From: Candidatus Nitromaritima sp. SCGC AAA288-L16
Lineage (GTDB): Bacteria > Nitrospinota > Nitrospinia > Nitrospinales > VA-1
DNA length: 7,942 nt
Assembly: GCA_000372225.1 (NCBI GenBank)
Contig: AQTY01000047.1
Coordinates: forward strand, 1-7,942
Direction of reading: 5' to 3'
A program made the translations under genes and the position numbers. Shown here in pieces: positions 1 to 6,056 of this stretch. The notes beneath the pieces were generated by a model. That model made no database searches, was not told the DNA's origin, and saw nothing but the letters and a program-made list of their open reading frames with translations. Position 1 is the first letter of the stretch; each line of letters starts with the position of its first letter.

Positions 1-1
1 A

Positions 2-661
2 AAAATTTTTTTGGATAATGTTGACGGGAATCTAGCTCGTGTTAAAGGAGAAGTTTCTCGACTGGGGAGGTTTCTGGATTCACTAATAGATTTTATCGTC
101 AGTTTTCTAGTTTACCTTGTTTTGACTTTAAGACTGGTAAGCGAAATAAGCAACTCTTTGTACTGGTTTTTGGGAGGACTTGCTTTCCTGAGTTGTTTAA
201 TCCAGTGTTCGTATTTTGTGTTTTATTTGGTTCAGTACACTTCGATTTCAGGAACTTACCTTTGTAATCGTGCAGATGAAAGTATTACCGAAGAAGACAA
301 CAAGGCTTACGATAGAGGGGATCTTTCAATGTTGGTTTGTTTTTTGCAACGTTCCCATATTTTTTTGTACGGGTGGCAGGATAAAACTATTGAGTGGCTT
401 GATCGTTTAAGCAAAAAATTAGGATCTAAAAGCAAGTCTCATAGGTTGTCAGAGAATAGTTGGTATGGGGACAAGGTTTTTCTTACATTAACAAGTCCCT
501 TGTGTTTATGTACTAACAATATGTTGCTGGTATTTTTTTCTTTAGTCGACGCAATAGAGTTTGGTTTTTGGTTTGTTGTTGTTATGGGGAATTTCTACTT
601 GCTTCTATTACAGATTTTAAAAATCATCAAAACTAGAAATAATTTAATTCTTAATGTATGA
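2..661 (+). CDS. CDP-alcohol phosphatidyltransferase family protein, 5'-truncated by window edge
   Basis: This is an integral membrane enzyme of the family that transfers a phosphatidyl-type group from a CDP-alcohol to a hydroxyl acceptor (phospholipid head-group or related lipid synthesis). The full family signature D-G-x2-A-R-x8-G-x3-D-x3-D is encoded at bases 23-91. All four Asp and the spaced Gly, Ala and Arg are present; these residues bind the divalent metals and the CDP moiety. The frame is open to the left edge (Lys-Ile-Phe before the TTG at 11), so the TTG is not the start and the real N-terminus lies outside. After the motif come hydrophobic stretches at about bases 80-240, a long polar section at about 240-470, and two further hydrophobic segments at about 470-630. 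The polar insert is long for this family. The substrate cannot be assigned from what is visible. It ends 11 bases before the convergent LON-domain gene. Family assignment is confident; specificity is unknown. Confidence 0.85.
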   Translation, partial: KIFLDNVDGNLARVKGEVSRLGRFLDSLIDFIVSFLVYLVLTLRLVSEISNSLYWFLGGLAFLSCLIQCSYFVFYLVQYTSISGTYLCNRADESITEEDNKAYDRGDLSMLVCFLQRSHIFLYGWQDKTIEWLDRLSKKLGSKSKSHRLSENSWYGDKVFLTLTSPLCLCTNNMLLVFFSLVDAIEFGFWFVVVMGNFYLLLLQILKIIKTRNNLILNV

Positions 662-672
662 GTGGGTTTATA

Positions 673-1365
673 TTAGTTCATGCTAAAGTCGATTTCTCTG
701 CCTCCCATGTTTTTTGAAATTTGTAGCAACTGATTTTTTAACTCAATTAATGCATAGAGTGAATTTGCTCTTTTTTGGACGTCTTGTTGTTCTAGAAATT
801 CTTGCATTTTATTTACAGGTAGATCGAAGTGATGAGTTAGTTTATCAACAAATTCAGCTAGATTTTGGCAGTTTTTCATGTCGAGTGCGTGTTCGATTTT
901 TGTTCCTTCGGGGAGATTTTTTAAATATAGTCGCATAATTCTAATTAGCTGTTCTTTGATGGGAGAGGGTTCAGAAGTTAGATCCTTGTCATTAATTTCT
1001 TTCAAAAACTCCACTTGAGCTTGTCGGTAAATCTTGCCTTTTATTTCATTGAGAATGCGAAATCTATAGAGTCCAGAAAGTAATATATTATATTTACCTT
1101 CAGGTAATTCAGAATGGTGCTTGATTTTTCCAAGGCAACCGATAGTCATGATTTCAGGAGTGCCTTGATAATCACTTTCCCATCCAGGCTTTAGGAGAAT
1201 CATGCCAATTTCTCCTTTCCCATTTAGCACGTCCGCCACCATGCTACGATACCTTGGTTCGAAAATGTGAAGCGGCAGAGAAGTGTTTGGATAAAATACA
1301 GTCGTGGGCAATGGAAATAATGGAATAACTATATTTCCCTCGGGGGAATTTTTATCTAACTCCAT
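673..1365 (-). CDS. Stand-alone LON substrate-binding-domain protein
   Basis: A 230-residue protein matching the N-terminal (substrate-binding) domain of Lon protease without the AAA+ or Ser-Lys protease domains. Residues 14-40 carry the characteristic beginning of the domain: a Pro-Leu-Phe-Pro-Leu strand, a Pro-rich turn, then Leu-His-Ile-Phe-Glu-Pro-Arg-Tyr-Arg. Residues 52-62 (Gly-Glu-Ile-Gly-Met-Ile) and 73-105 (Ile-Gly-Cys-Leu-Gly-Lys-Ile ... Gly-Leu-Tyr-Arg-Phe) continue the beta-domain. The C-terminal half (about 135-220) looks helical. No signal peptide or membrane segment is visible, so it is probably cytoplasmic. Such single-domain proteins are widespread in bacteria and their role is poorly defined; protein-substrate or peptide binding is inferred from Lon itself. 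The ATG is preceded by a weak AGG-type ribosome site about 8 bases upstream. It is transcribed away from the ATP-grasp-like gene and converges with the phosphatidyltransferase. Confidence 0.88.
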   Translation of the reverse strand: MELDKNSPEGNIVIPLFPLPTTVFYPNTSLPLHIFEPRYRSMVADVLNGKGEIGMILLKPGWESDYQGTPEIMTIGCLGKIKHHSELPEGKYNILLSGLYRFRILNEIKGKIYRQAQVEFLKEINDKDLTSEPSPIKEQLIRIMRLYLKNLPEGTKIEHALDMKNCQNLAEFVDKLTHHFDLPVNKMQEFLEQQDVQKRANSLYALIELKNQLLQISKNMGGREIDFSMN

Positions 1366-1427
1366 GATATTACCTAAAAAAATAATAACCCTTTATTAAG
1401 GCGACTTTAACTTTATGCCTTAACATT

Positions 1428-1457
1428 ATAATAGTCGGTCCGTTTTAATTGCCACAA
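1428..1457 (-). promoter_or_regulatory. Candidate sigma-70-type promoter for the LON-domain gene
   Basis: On the minus strand, TTGTGG (complement of 1452-1457) is followed after 18 bases by TATTAT (complement of 1428-1433), about 62 bases upstream of the ATG at 1365. A perfect TATAAT overlaps it (complement of 1425-1430), but with 21-base spacing. The -35 match is partial and the region is AT-rich, so this is only a candidate. Confidence 0.3.
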
Positions 1458-1461
1458 CTGT

Positions 1462-1489
1462 TTTACATGTTTTTGTTAGGTGGTAAAAT
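1462..1489 (+). promoter_or_regulatory. Candidate extended -10 promoter for the ATP-grasp/glutaredoxin/kamA cluster
   Basis: TTTACA (1462-1467, five of six to TTGACA) is followed after 16 bases by TAAAAT (1484-1489), preceded by a TG at 1481-1482 (extended -10 arrangement). Transcription from here would give a leader of roughly 120 bases before the ATG at 1619. It lies almost back to back with the minus-strand candidate at 1428-1457, as expected for a divergent regulatory region. This was found by eye in AT-rich DNA, so chance matches are possible. Confidence 0.38.
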
Positions 1490-1618
1490 GAGTTAAAGTT
1501 TATTAACGCATGATTTTTGAAGGTACTGTGGCCAATATAAGGATTTAATATTTTAAGGAGTAGTTTTTTTTAGTTAAGATTATTTTTTTTTGCAAAAAAT
1601 TTCTCAGGGTATTCTTAA
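1490..1618 (+). other. AT-rich untranslated leader of the three-gene cluster
   Basis: No gene, riboswitch consensus or strong stem-loop was recognised in this stretch. It contains T-runs and a 14-base palindrome of T6-GC-A6 at 1586-1599, just upstream of an AGGG ribosome-binding element near 1606-1610. The palindrome is too AT-only and lacks a following U-tract, so it is not called a terminator. It could influence translation of the first gene, but that is inference. Confidence 0.3.
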
Positions 1619-3025
1619 ATGATTACAAAACCGGAAGATATTTGTTTGGAAATAGAATCTTCTCTAGTCCAGTCGAACCTTTTCTCTAAAGCAACCGAAG
1701 CTGAAAAGGTAGCGCCTAGCTGGCGAGTGTCTCCTGAGCCTTACTATCTGTCTTCTAAAGAAATCTTCTTTTTCGAAGATCTTGGTTGTCACCTCCTGAA
1801 GTTTTACACTGTACTAAACAGTCTTTATGCAGATAGTGTGAAAGGGAAAATCCCCTCTTGGTTTGCGCAATATTTGGATGCAGGAAAACCCGATGATTTA
1901 GTTACCTATTCGAGAATGAAGCGAATTCGTGGAGATCTACCAGGGATAATACGGCCTGATATTATGGTTACGGAAAAAGGTTTTTCTATTACTGAACTAG
2001 ATTCTGTACCTGGTGGATTTGGTTTAACTGCTCGTCTCATGGATCTATATTCAAGCATGGATGAAATGATGGTTGGAATGAGTGAGGGAGGTATTCCAGA
2101 AGCATTTTACAAAATGGCTGAGTCTGTTTCTGGTGAAAAATCCTGTGTGGTAGCTATTATAGTATCCGACGAGGCTAATGATTATTGGGGTGAGATGTCG
2201 AGTCTAGCACAGCATTTAAATGATAATGGTTTTCCTGTCTTTGCTTTAAGACCTCAGGAGTTGATTTTTAGAGAGGAAGGTTTATTTTTTAAGAAGAATA
2301 ATAACGAGGTAAAGATAGATGTTTTATATCGTTTTTTTGAGTTGTTTGATTTGAAAAATATTCCTAAGGCTGAACTGATTATGTACAGCTGTAAAAAGGG
2401 GAGAGTCAAGATAACCCCACCCTTCAAGCCTTATCTGGAAGAGAAACTTGCATTTAGTTTATTTAAGCACCCTGTGCTAACTTCATTATGGGAAAAAGCG
2501 TTAGGTCGTGAAACTTTTTCAACCCTATCTCATCTAATCCCAGAAACGTGGATTTTGGATTCTCGAGAAATTCCTGAATACGCGGTAATTCCAGGGTTAG
2601 ATATACGCGGTAAACAGGTTCAGAATTGGAAGGAACTTATCCCTTTAACTCAAAAAGAAAGGGAGTTAGTTATTAAGCCTTCTGGTTTTTCGCCGGAATC
2701 TTGGGGTAGCCGAGGTGTTGTAATTGGGCATGATGTTTCTGCCGAAGTGTGGAAAAAAACATTGGAAGATAGTTTGGCTAAGTTCCCAGAGGGATCTTCA
2801 GTTTTGCAGATTTTCCATAAAGGGAGAAGAGTCAGGGTACGTTACCGGGACAGCTTTACTGACTCTATTGTAGAGATGGAGTCTCGAGTTCGACTCACGC
2901 CATATTATTTTTTGATTGACGGCTCGGCTCGGCTGACTGGAATTCTGGCTACTTTGTGCCCTCATGATAAAAAGAAAATTCACGGGATGTCTGACGCGGT
3001 TTTGATTCCTTGTGCAAGAAAATGA
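1619..3025 (+). CDS. Putative ATP-grasp-like ligase, possibly circularly permuted (glutathionylspermidine-synthase-like architecture)
   Basis: A 468-residue soluble protein with no signal peptide or clear membrane span. The exact family was not recognised with certainty. Visible landmarks: residues 108-137, Pro-Gly-Ile-Ile-Arg-Pro-Asp then Ile-Thr-Glu-Leu-Asp-Ser-Val-Pro-Gly-Gly-Phe-Gly, an acidic and Gly-rich stretch resembling the metal/nucleotide-binding Glu/Asn strand that precedes the core in permuted ATP-grasp enzymes; 235-244, Tyr-Arg-Phe-Phe-Glu-Leu-Phe-Asp; 266-282, Thr-Pro-Pro-Phe-Lys-Pro-Tyr-Leu-Glu-Glu-Lys; 349-370, Leu-Val-Ile-Lys-Pro-Ser-Gly then a Gly-containing loop ending Gly-Val-Val-Ile-Gly, which looks like the ATP-grasp lysine strand and flexible loop; and 425-465, a conserved-looking C-terminus with Cys-Pro-His-Asp. 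The order of acidic strand before Lys strand is what suggests circular permutation. ATP-grasp enzymes join a carboxylate to an amine or thiol via an acyl-phosphate. It starts the cluster with glutaredoxin and kamA, suggesting it acts on a kamA-related or thiol substrate (inference). Start: first ATG after an AGGG site. Confidence 0.55.
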   Translation: MITKPEDICLEIESSLVQSNLFSKATEAEKVAPSWRVSPEPYYLSSKEIFFFEDLGCHLLKFYTVLNSLYADSVKGKIPSWFAQYLDAGKPDDLVTYSRMKRIRGDLPGIIRPDIMVTEKGFSITELDSVPGGFGLTARLMDLYSSMDEMMVGMSEGGIPEAFYKMAESVSGEKSCVVAIIVSDEANDYWGEMSSLAQHLNDNGFPVFALRPQELIFREEGLFFKKNNNEVKIDVLYRFFELFDLKNIPKAELIMYSCKKGRVKITPPFKPYLEEKLAFSLFKHPVLTSLWEKALGRETFSTLSHLIPETWILDSREIPEYAVIPGLDIRGKQVQNWKELIPLTQKERELVIKPSGFSPESWGSRGVVIGHDVSAEVWKKTLEDSLAKFPEGSSVLQIFHKGRRVRVRYRDSFTDSIVEMESRVRLTPYYFLIDGSARLTGILATLCPHDKKKIHGMSDAVLIPCARK

Positions 3026-3052
3026 TTAATTTTTACTTATCTAAAGGCTAAG

Positions 3053-3298
3053 ATGGACCAGATGAAGCTTTATAACATTGATGGATGCGGATATTGCGCT
3101 ATGGTTCGCTCAGAATTAAAAAGACTTGAACTGGATTATGAGACTATTGATGTGCCCTGGGCTCATCATGAGAGAACAGAGGTGTCCAAAGTTTCTGGGC
3201 AGAGTATGGTCCCAGTTCTTGTCGATGGTGATATGATTTTGAGCGATGAATATGAGATCATTGATTATCTGAAAAAAACATACCCAGTTGAATCCTAA
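3053..3298 (+). CDS. Glutaredoxin-like thiol-disulfide oxidoreductase
   Basis: An 81-residue thioredoxin-fold protein of typical small-glutaredoxin length. The first strand (residues 4-9) leads into the redox motif Cys12-Gly-Tyr-Cys15 at the start of helix 1, the dithiol version common in glutaredoxins and NrdH-like proteins. Residues 50-57 carry the cis-proline segment (Ser-Met-Val-Pro54-Val-Leu), and 61-74 the Ser-Asp-Glu-Tyr-Glu-Ile-Ile-Asp-Tyr-Leu ending seen in glutaredoxins and GST N-terminal domains. It would reduce disulfides or glutathione mixed disulfides in the cytoplasm. AAAGG lies 5 bases before ATG 3053, which favours that start over the second Met at 3062. It lies 27 bases after the ATP-grasp-like gene and 22 bases before kamA, so it is very probably co-transcribed with both. 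The partner or substrate is not known. Confidence 0.85.
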   Translation: MDQMKLYNIDGCGYCAMVRSELKRLELDYETIDVPWAHHERTEVSKVSGQSMVPVLVDGDMILSDEYEIIDYLKKTYPVES

Positions 3299-3320
3299 CC
3301 CCTCCTTTTAAAGGCAAATC

Positions 3321-4454
3321 ATGCAAGAGTGGCAAAAGCAACTAAGTGGCAGTGTTGTGCGAGTAGAAGATCTACCTTTTCTTCCAGACTCAATCGAATA
3401 TCGCGAAAAATTAAAAAAAGTTGCAGAGATATTTCCCATTCGAATTAATTCTTATTTTTTAAGCAAGATAAAGAATGAAAATGATCCCCTCTGGAAACAA
3501 GTAGTGCCTACGCTTGATGAATTAGACGATATAATTGATGAAGAAAGTCTTCTTGTTTCTGACCCATTGAATGAAGAGGGGGATATGCCTGTGCCAGAAT
3601 TGGTACATCGTTATCCAGACCGAGTGTTATTGATGGTCAATAATCAATGTCCAATCATCTGTCGCTTTTGTACTCGTAAAAGAAAAATAGGTTTTCCTGG
3701 AATAGTAACGCGCGAAACATTACGTCAGGGCATAGAATATATTCGTTCACATTCCGAAATACGCGACGTGATTTTGTCTGGAGGTGACCCACTTTTGGTC
3801 CCTGATAAGGAGTTAAATCGAATTCTTGGCGAATTGAGGAGTATCGAACATCTGGAGATCATCCGCATAGGAACCAGGGTACCAGGAACTCTTCCGCAAA
3901 GGGTAACTCCAGAACTTTGCAAAATCCTAAAAAAATATCATCCGCTTTATTTTAATATTCATTTTAATCATTCGGATGAAATCACGCCGGAGGTGAAAAA
4001 AGCCTGTAATATGCTGGCTGATGCGGGAATCCCACTAGGAAGTCAGACAGTTCTTTTGAAAGGGGTCAACGACAACTCTAAAGTTATGAAAGAACTTATG
4101 CAGAAGTTACTTAAAATACGGGTAAAACCCTATTATATTTATCAGGCTGATATGGCGTTGGGAACTGGGCACTTTCGAACTAACGTGCAGAAGGGCCTCG
4201 ATCTGATTAGTGGTTTGCAGGGACACACCTCTGGTATGGGAGTTCCTTATTTTGTGATCGATGCACCAGGTGGAGGCGGGAAAGTTCGTTTGCTGCCAAA
4301 TACAGTTATGGAGCACAATGAAAAAGAAGTTATCATTAAAAATTATGAAGGGAAAACATTCCGTTATCCGCAACCTACCAATCAATTCCATAAAAGTAGG
4401 GCGTTAGTTACCGAAGAACTCCCCATTGCTGATTCTTGTGAGGTCTCAGCCTGA
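3321..4454 (+). CDS. kamA: KamA family lysine 2,3-aminomutase (radical SAM, PLP-dependent)
   Basis: A 377-residue enzyme expected to convert L-lysine to L-beta-lysine by moving the alpha-amino group to C3, using S-adenosylmethionine, a [4Fe-4S] cluster and pyridoxal phosphate. The radical SAM motif is Cys110-x3-Cys114-x2-Cys117, followed by Thr-Arg119 (the Arg that contacts the lysine carboxylate in characterised KAM). SAM-binding Ser-Gly-Gly-Asp-Pro-Leu is at 153-158. Gln-Ala-Asp277 and Val-Ile-Asp314 correspond to the two Asp that hold the lysine side-chain amine. Lys321, in the Gly-Gly-Gly-Gly-Lys loop, is the PLP Schiff-base lysine. Keeping both Asp argues against glutamate 2,3-aminomutase. 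The Cys-Thr-Arg-Lys-Arg context and the C-terminal segment after the PLP lysine (about 322-377) look like KamA rather than the shorter EF-P-modifying EpmB, though EpmB is not strictly excluded. No AblB-type acetyltransferase or EF-P gene is in the window. The ribosome site AAAGG is at 3310-3314. Confidence 0.9.
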   Translation: MQEWQKQLSGSVVRVEDLPFLPDSIEYREKLKKVAEIFPIRINSYFLSKIKNENDPLWKQVVPTLDELDDIIDEESLLVSDPLNEEGDMPVPELVHRYPDRVLLMVNNQCPIICRFCTRKRKIGFPGIVTRETLRQGIEYIRSHSEIRDVILSGGDPLLVPDKELNRILGELRSIEHLEIIRIGTRVPGTLPQRVTPELCKILKKYHPLYFNIHFNHSDEITPEVKKACNMLADAGIPLGSQTVLLKGVNDNSKVMKELMQKLLKIRVKPYYIYQADMALGTGHFRTNVQKGLDLISGLQGHTSGMGVPYFVIDAPGGGGKVRLLPNTVMEHNEKEVIIKNYEGKTFRYPQPTNQFHKSRALVTEELPIADSCEVSA

Positions 4455-4726
4455 ATAGGCTTCCCGGACAGATTCCATCTGCTATACTACATTCAAAAAA
4501 TATAAGATTTATCGTGGCTCGATATGCTTCAGTATAGATGTGGCAAGGGTTGTCAGTGTTTGGTTTTATAATAAAAAGCGTACAACTTGATTCACTTTGT
4601 TGCGAAAGAAACAAAACGATTATCTGCTTTCAGTATGGAGAATCTTTTGATGAGGCTTTTGGAAGGAGTTAAAAAATATTATTAAGTAATTAAGGGTGTT
4701 TCTCTAGATTAAAAAGGCTTGTTTTT
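4455..4726. other. Intergenic spacer between kamA and the DUF502 gene
   Basis: No convincing gene was seen in these 272 bases. A 5-bp stem with a 4-base loop (4448-4461) overlaps the kamA stop but has no U-tract, so it is not called a terminator. A TG-x-TATACT extended -10-like element sits at 4480-4488 without a good -35. A TATAAT at 4567-4572 also lacks a partner -35. An ATG-started 44-codon frame runs 4538-4672, with no ribosome site and no recognised similarity. Confidence 0.4.
4480..4488 (+). promoter_or_regulatory. Candidate extended -10 element
   Basis: TG, one base, then TATACT. It would start transcription near 4495, giving a leader of about 230 bases before the DUF502 gene, or driving an unrecognised small transcript. 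No -35 hexamer lies at a proper distance, so support is weak. Confidence 0.22.
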
Positions 4727-5347
4727 ATGCAGAGGGTAAAAGGTGCCATAAAAAAAAATATAATCGCCGGACTTTTGGTAACGGTTCCTGTTGCACTCAC
4801 CTATATTATTCTTGAATTTGTGATTACGCGTATAGATGAGATGATGGTTCCAGTAGTTTCTAAGATAATAGGCGAGAAGGCTATGGAAAATTTTAACGGA
4901 TATTTTGTTCCCGGCATGGGTTTTTTGCTCGTCATTTTGTTTGTTTTTTTTATAGGCTTGATTGCAACTAATATTTTTGGCAGGAAGATATTCGAACTTG
5001 GTGAATTAGTGCTACATAAAATCCCACTCGTTCGGGTTATATACATTACTACTAAAAAAGTGGTAGACACGATTTCTCAATCTCAAACACCCACGTTTGG
5101 AAAAATGGCACTGATTACGTACCCGCGTTCCCCTCTGAAAACTGTAGGAATTGTAGCCTGTGACACACCAGACATGGTTTTTAAAATGACTGGGAAACGG
5201 TCAGTTAATGTGTTTGTGCCGACATCTCCCAACCCAACAACTGGGTTTGTCATTGCCGTTCCGACAGAGGATGTCAATTTTCTTGAAATGACAGTTGAAG
5301 AGGGGTTGAAGATGATAATTTCGTTCGGAGTTGTCGCACCAAAATAA
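4727..5347 (+). CDS. DUF502 (COV1-like) inner-membrane protein
   Basis: A 206-residue membrane protein of the DUF502 family, which also includes the plant COV1/LCV proteins; the bacterial role is unknown. Two hydrophobic segments at about residues 11-33 and 64-86 flank a short polar hairpin, leaving a C-terminal soluble domain from about 87 onward. The family signature Asn-Val-Phe-Val-Pro-Thr-Ser-Pro-Asn-Pro-Thr-Thr-Gly-Phe is at 161-174, followed by Val-Pro-Thr-Glu-Asp-Val. Also typical are the Ile-Pro-Leu-Val-Arg-x-Ile-Tyr stretch at 99-106 and the basic N-terminus (Lys5 to Lys10) with Asn-x2-Ala-Gly. Length is normal for the family. An AAAAAGG element about 10 bases upstream supports the ATG. 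It converges with the MotE-type gene, 25 bases away, and its own promoter is not clear. Confidence 0.9.
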   Translation: MQRVKGAIKKNIIAGLLVTVPVALTYIILEFVITRIDEMMVPVVSKIIGEKAMENFNGYFVPGMGFLLVILFVFFIGLIATNIFGRKIFELGELVLHKIPLVRVIYITTKKVVDTISQSQTPTFGKMALITYPRSPLKTVGIVACDTPDMVFKMTGKRSVNVFVPTSPNPTTGFVIAVPTEDVNFLEMTVEEGLKMIISFGVVAPK

Positions 5348-5372
5348 TATTTAGTTTGGATAAAAGTTTATT

Positions 5373-6056
5373 TTAAGGTTGTTTTTTAGGCTTTGTCTCT
5401 TTCTTCCCTGCAAGTTTTTCGGTGATCGCCTTAGCAACCTTTACATCGAGTTGACTGAGTACCTGTCCAGCAATTTTGCTTTTCATTCCAGAAATAATTC
5501 GCAAGGCAAGGTCTTCTTCAATGGCCGCTATCAATTTAGCAGCTTCGGGAGCTTTCATAGATGAGAATACTTTAATCAGCGAATCAACATTCTTCTTGAT
5601 AATTTTTTCTTTCTCTCCAAACTGTTCCTTGCTTTCCTTCAGAGCTTGTTCGATTTTTTGTAAATCTTTTTGAATATTTTCTTCTAAGGTTTTTAGTTGT
5701 TGTTCCTTGGAGGTTAATTCTTTTTCCCGGGTTTCAAGTTCTTTGTTTTTCTTTTCAATCATTTCCATCATGCGAAATGTTTCTGGATTGGTAGAGGTAT
5801 TTTGTTTTGGAAGTTTGATTTTTTCGGGAGTTTTTTCTTTGTCCTCTTTTGGTGGGTCACCTTTTTCATCTTCAGTCTTTTGGGTTTCTTCAGTTTCCTT
5901 TTCTGGTTGTTCGTCTTTTTTTTGTTCCTCTTCTTGGGCGTATGCGACATTTTCGCCAAAGTTATAAGTATCATTCGGTATTAGGGAAGAGAAAAAAACT
6001 CCTAATAATCCTAGGAATAAGGCTGTGAATGTTATTAGTTTAAGTTGCCTGTTCAT
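5373..6056 (-). CDS. motE: MotE-type flagellar protein (membrane anchor, coiled coil, MgtE N-like domain)
   Basis: A 227-residue protein encoded as the last visible gene of the flagellar operon. A hydrophobic segment at residues 5-26 is an N-terminal membrane anchor or signal peptide; Ala-Tyr-Ala at 38-40 followed by Gln could be a signal peptidase site. Residues 41-85 are a highly charged Glu/Lys/Pro/Thr linker. Residues 92-157 form a long charged coiled coil. Residues 158-217 resemble the MgtE intracellular N domain, with Ser-Ser-Met-Lys-Ala-Pro-Glu-Ala-Ala-Lys-Leu-Ile, then Ala-Leu-Arg-Ile-Ile-Ser-Gly-Met. Proteins of this layout are annotated as MotE; in alphaproteobacteria MotE acts as a periplasmic chaperone of MotC, a motor component. 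Function here is by family and context. Its ATG overlaps the fliJ stop by 4 bases (ATGA), suggesting translational coupling. The ATG at 6056 is the only start that keeps the whole hydrophobic segment. Confidence 0.8.
   Translation of the reverse strand: MNRQLKLITFTALFLGLLGVFFSSLIPNDTYNFGENVAYAQEEEQKKDEQPEKETEETQKTEDEKGDPPKEDKEKTPEKIKLPKQNTSTNPETFRMMEMIEKKNKELETREKELTSKEQQLKTLEENIQKDLQKIEQALKESKEQFGEKEKIIKKNVDSLIKVFSSMKAPEAAKLIAAIEEDLALRIISGMKSKIAGQVLSQLDVKVAKAITEKLAGKKETKPKKQP

Noticed and set aside
11..13. TTG as start codon of the phosphatidyltransferase
   Set aside because: It lies 12 bases before the catalytic Asp-Gly of the family motif, leaving no room for the usual N-terminal helix; the frame is open to the window edge, so the gene is truncated.
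3304..3314. Palindrome CCTTTTAAAGG covering the kamA ribosome site
   Set aside because: Could occlude the ribosome site, but the stem is only about 5 bp with almost no loop; no evidence of regulation.
4448..4461. AGCCT/AGGCT stem at the kamA stop codon, considered as a terminator
   Set aside because: Five base pairs and no following T-run.
4408..4614. Minus-strand 68-codon open frame overlapping the kamA end and the spacer
   Set aside because: Antisense to the conserved C-terminus of kamA, no ribosome site, no recognisable protein character.
5341..5374. 7-bp inverted repeat (AAAATAA/TTATTTT) between the convergent stops of DUF502 and the MotE-type gene, considered as a bidirectional terminator
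   Set aside because: The stem is only A-T pairs with a 20-base loop; too weak to call.
5707..5984. Plus-strand Phe/Ser-rich open frames opposite the MotE-type gene
   Set aside because: They are the complement of the Lys/Glu-rich linker and coiled coil; low-complexity shadows.
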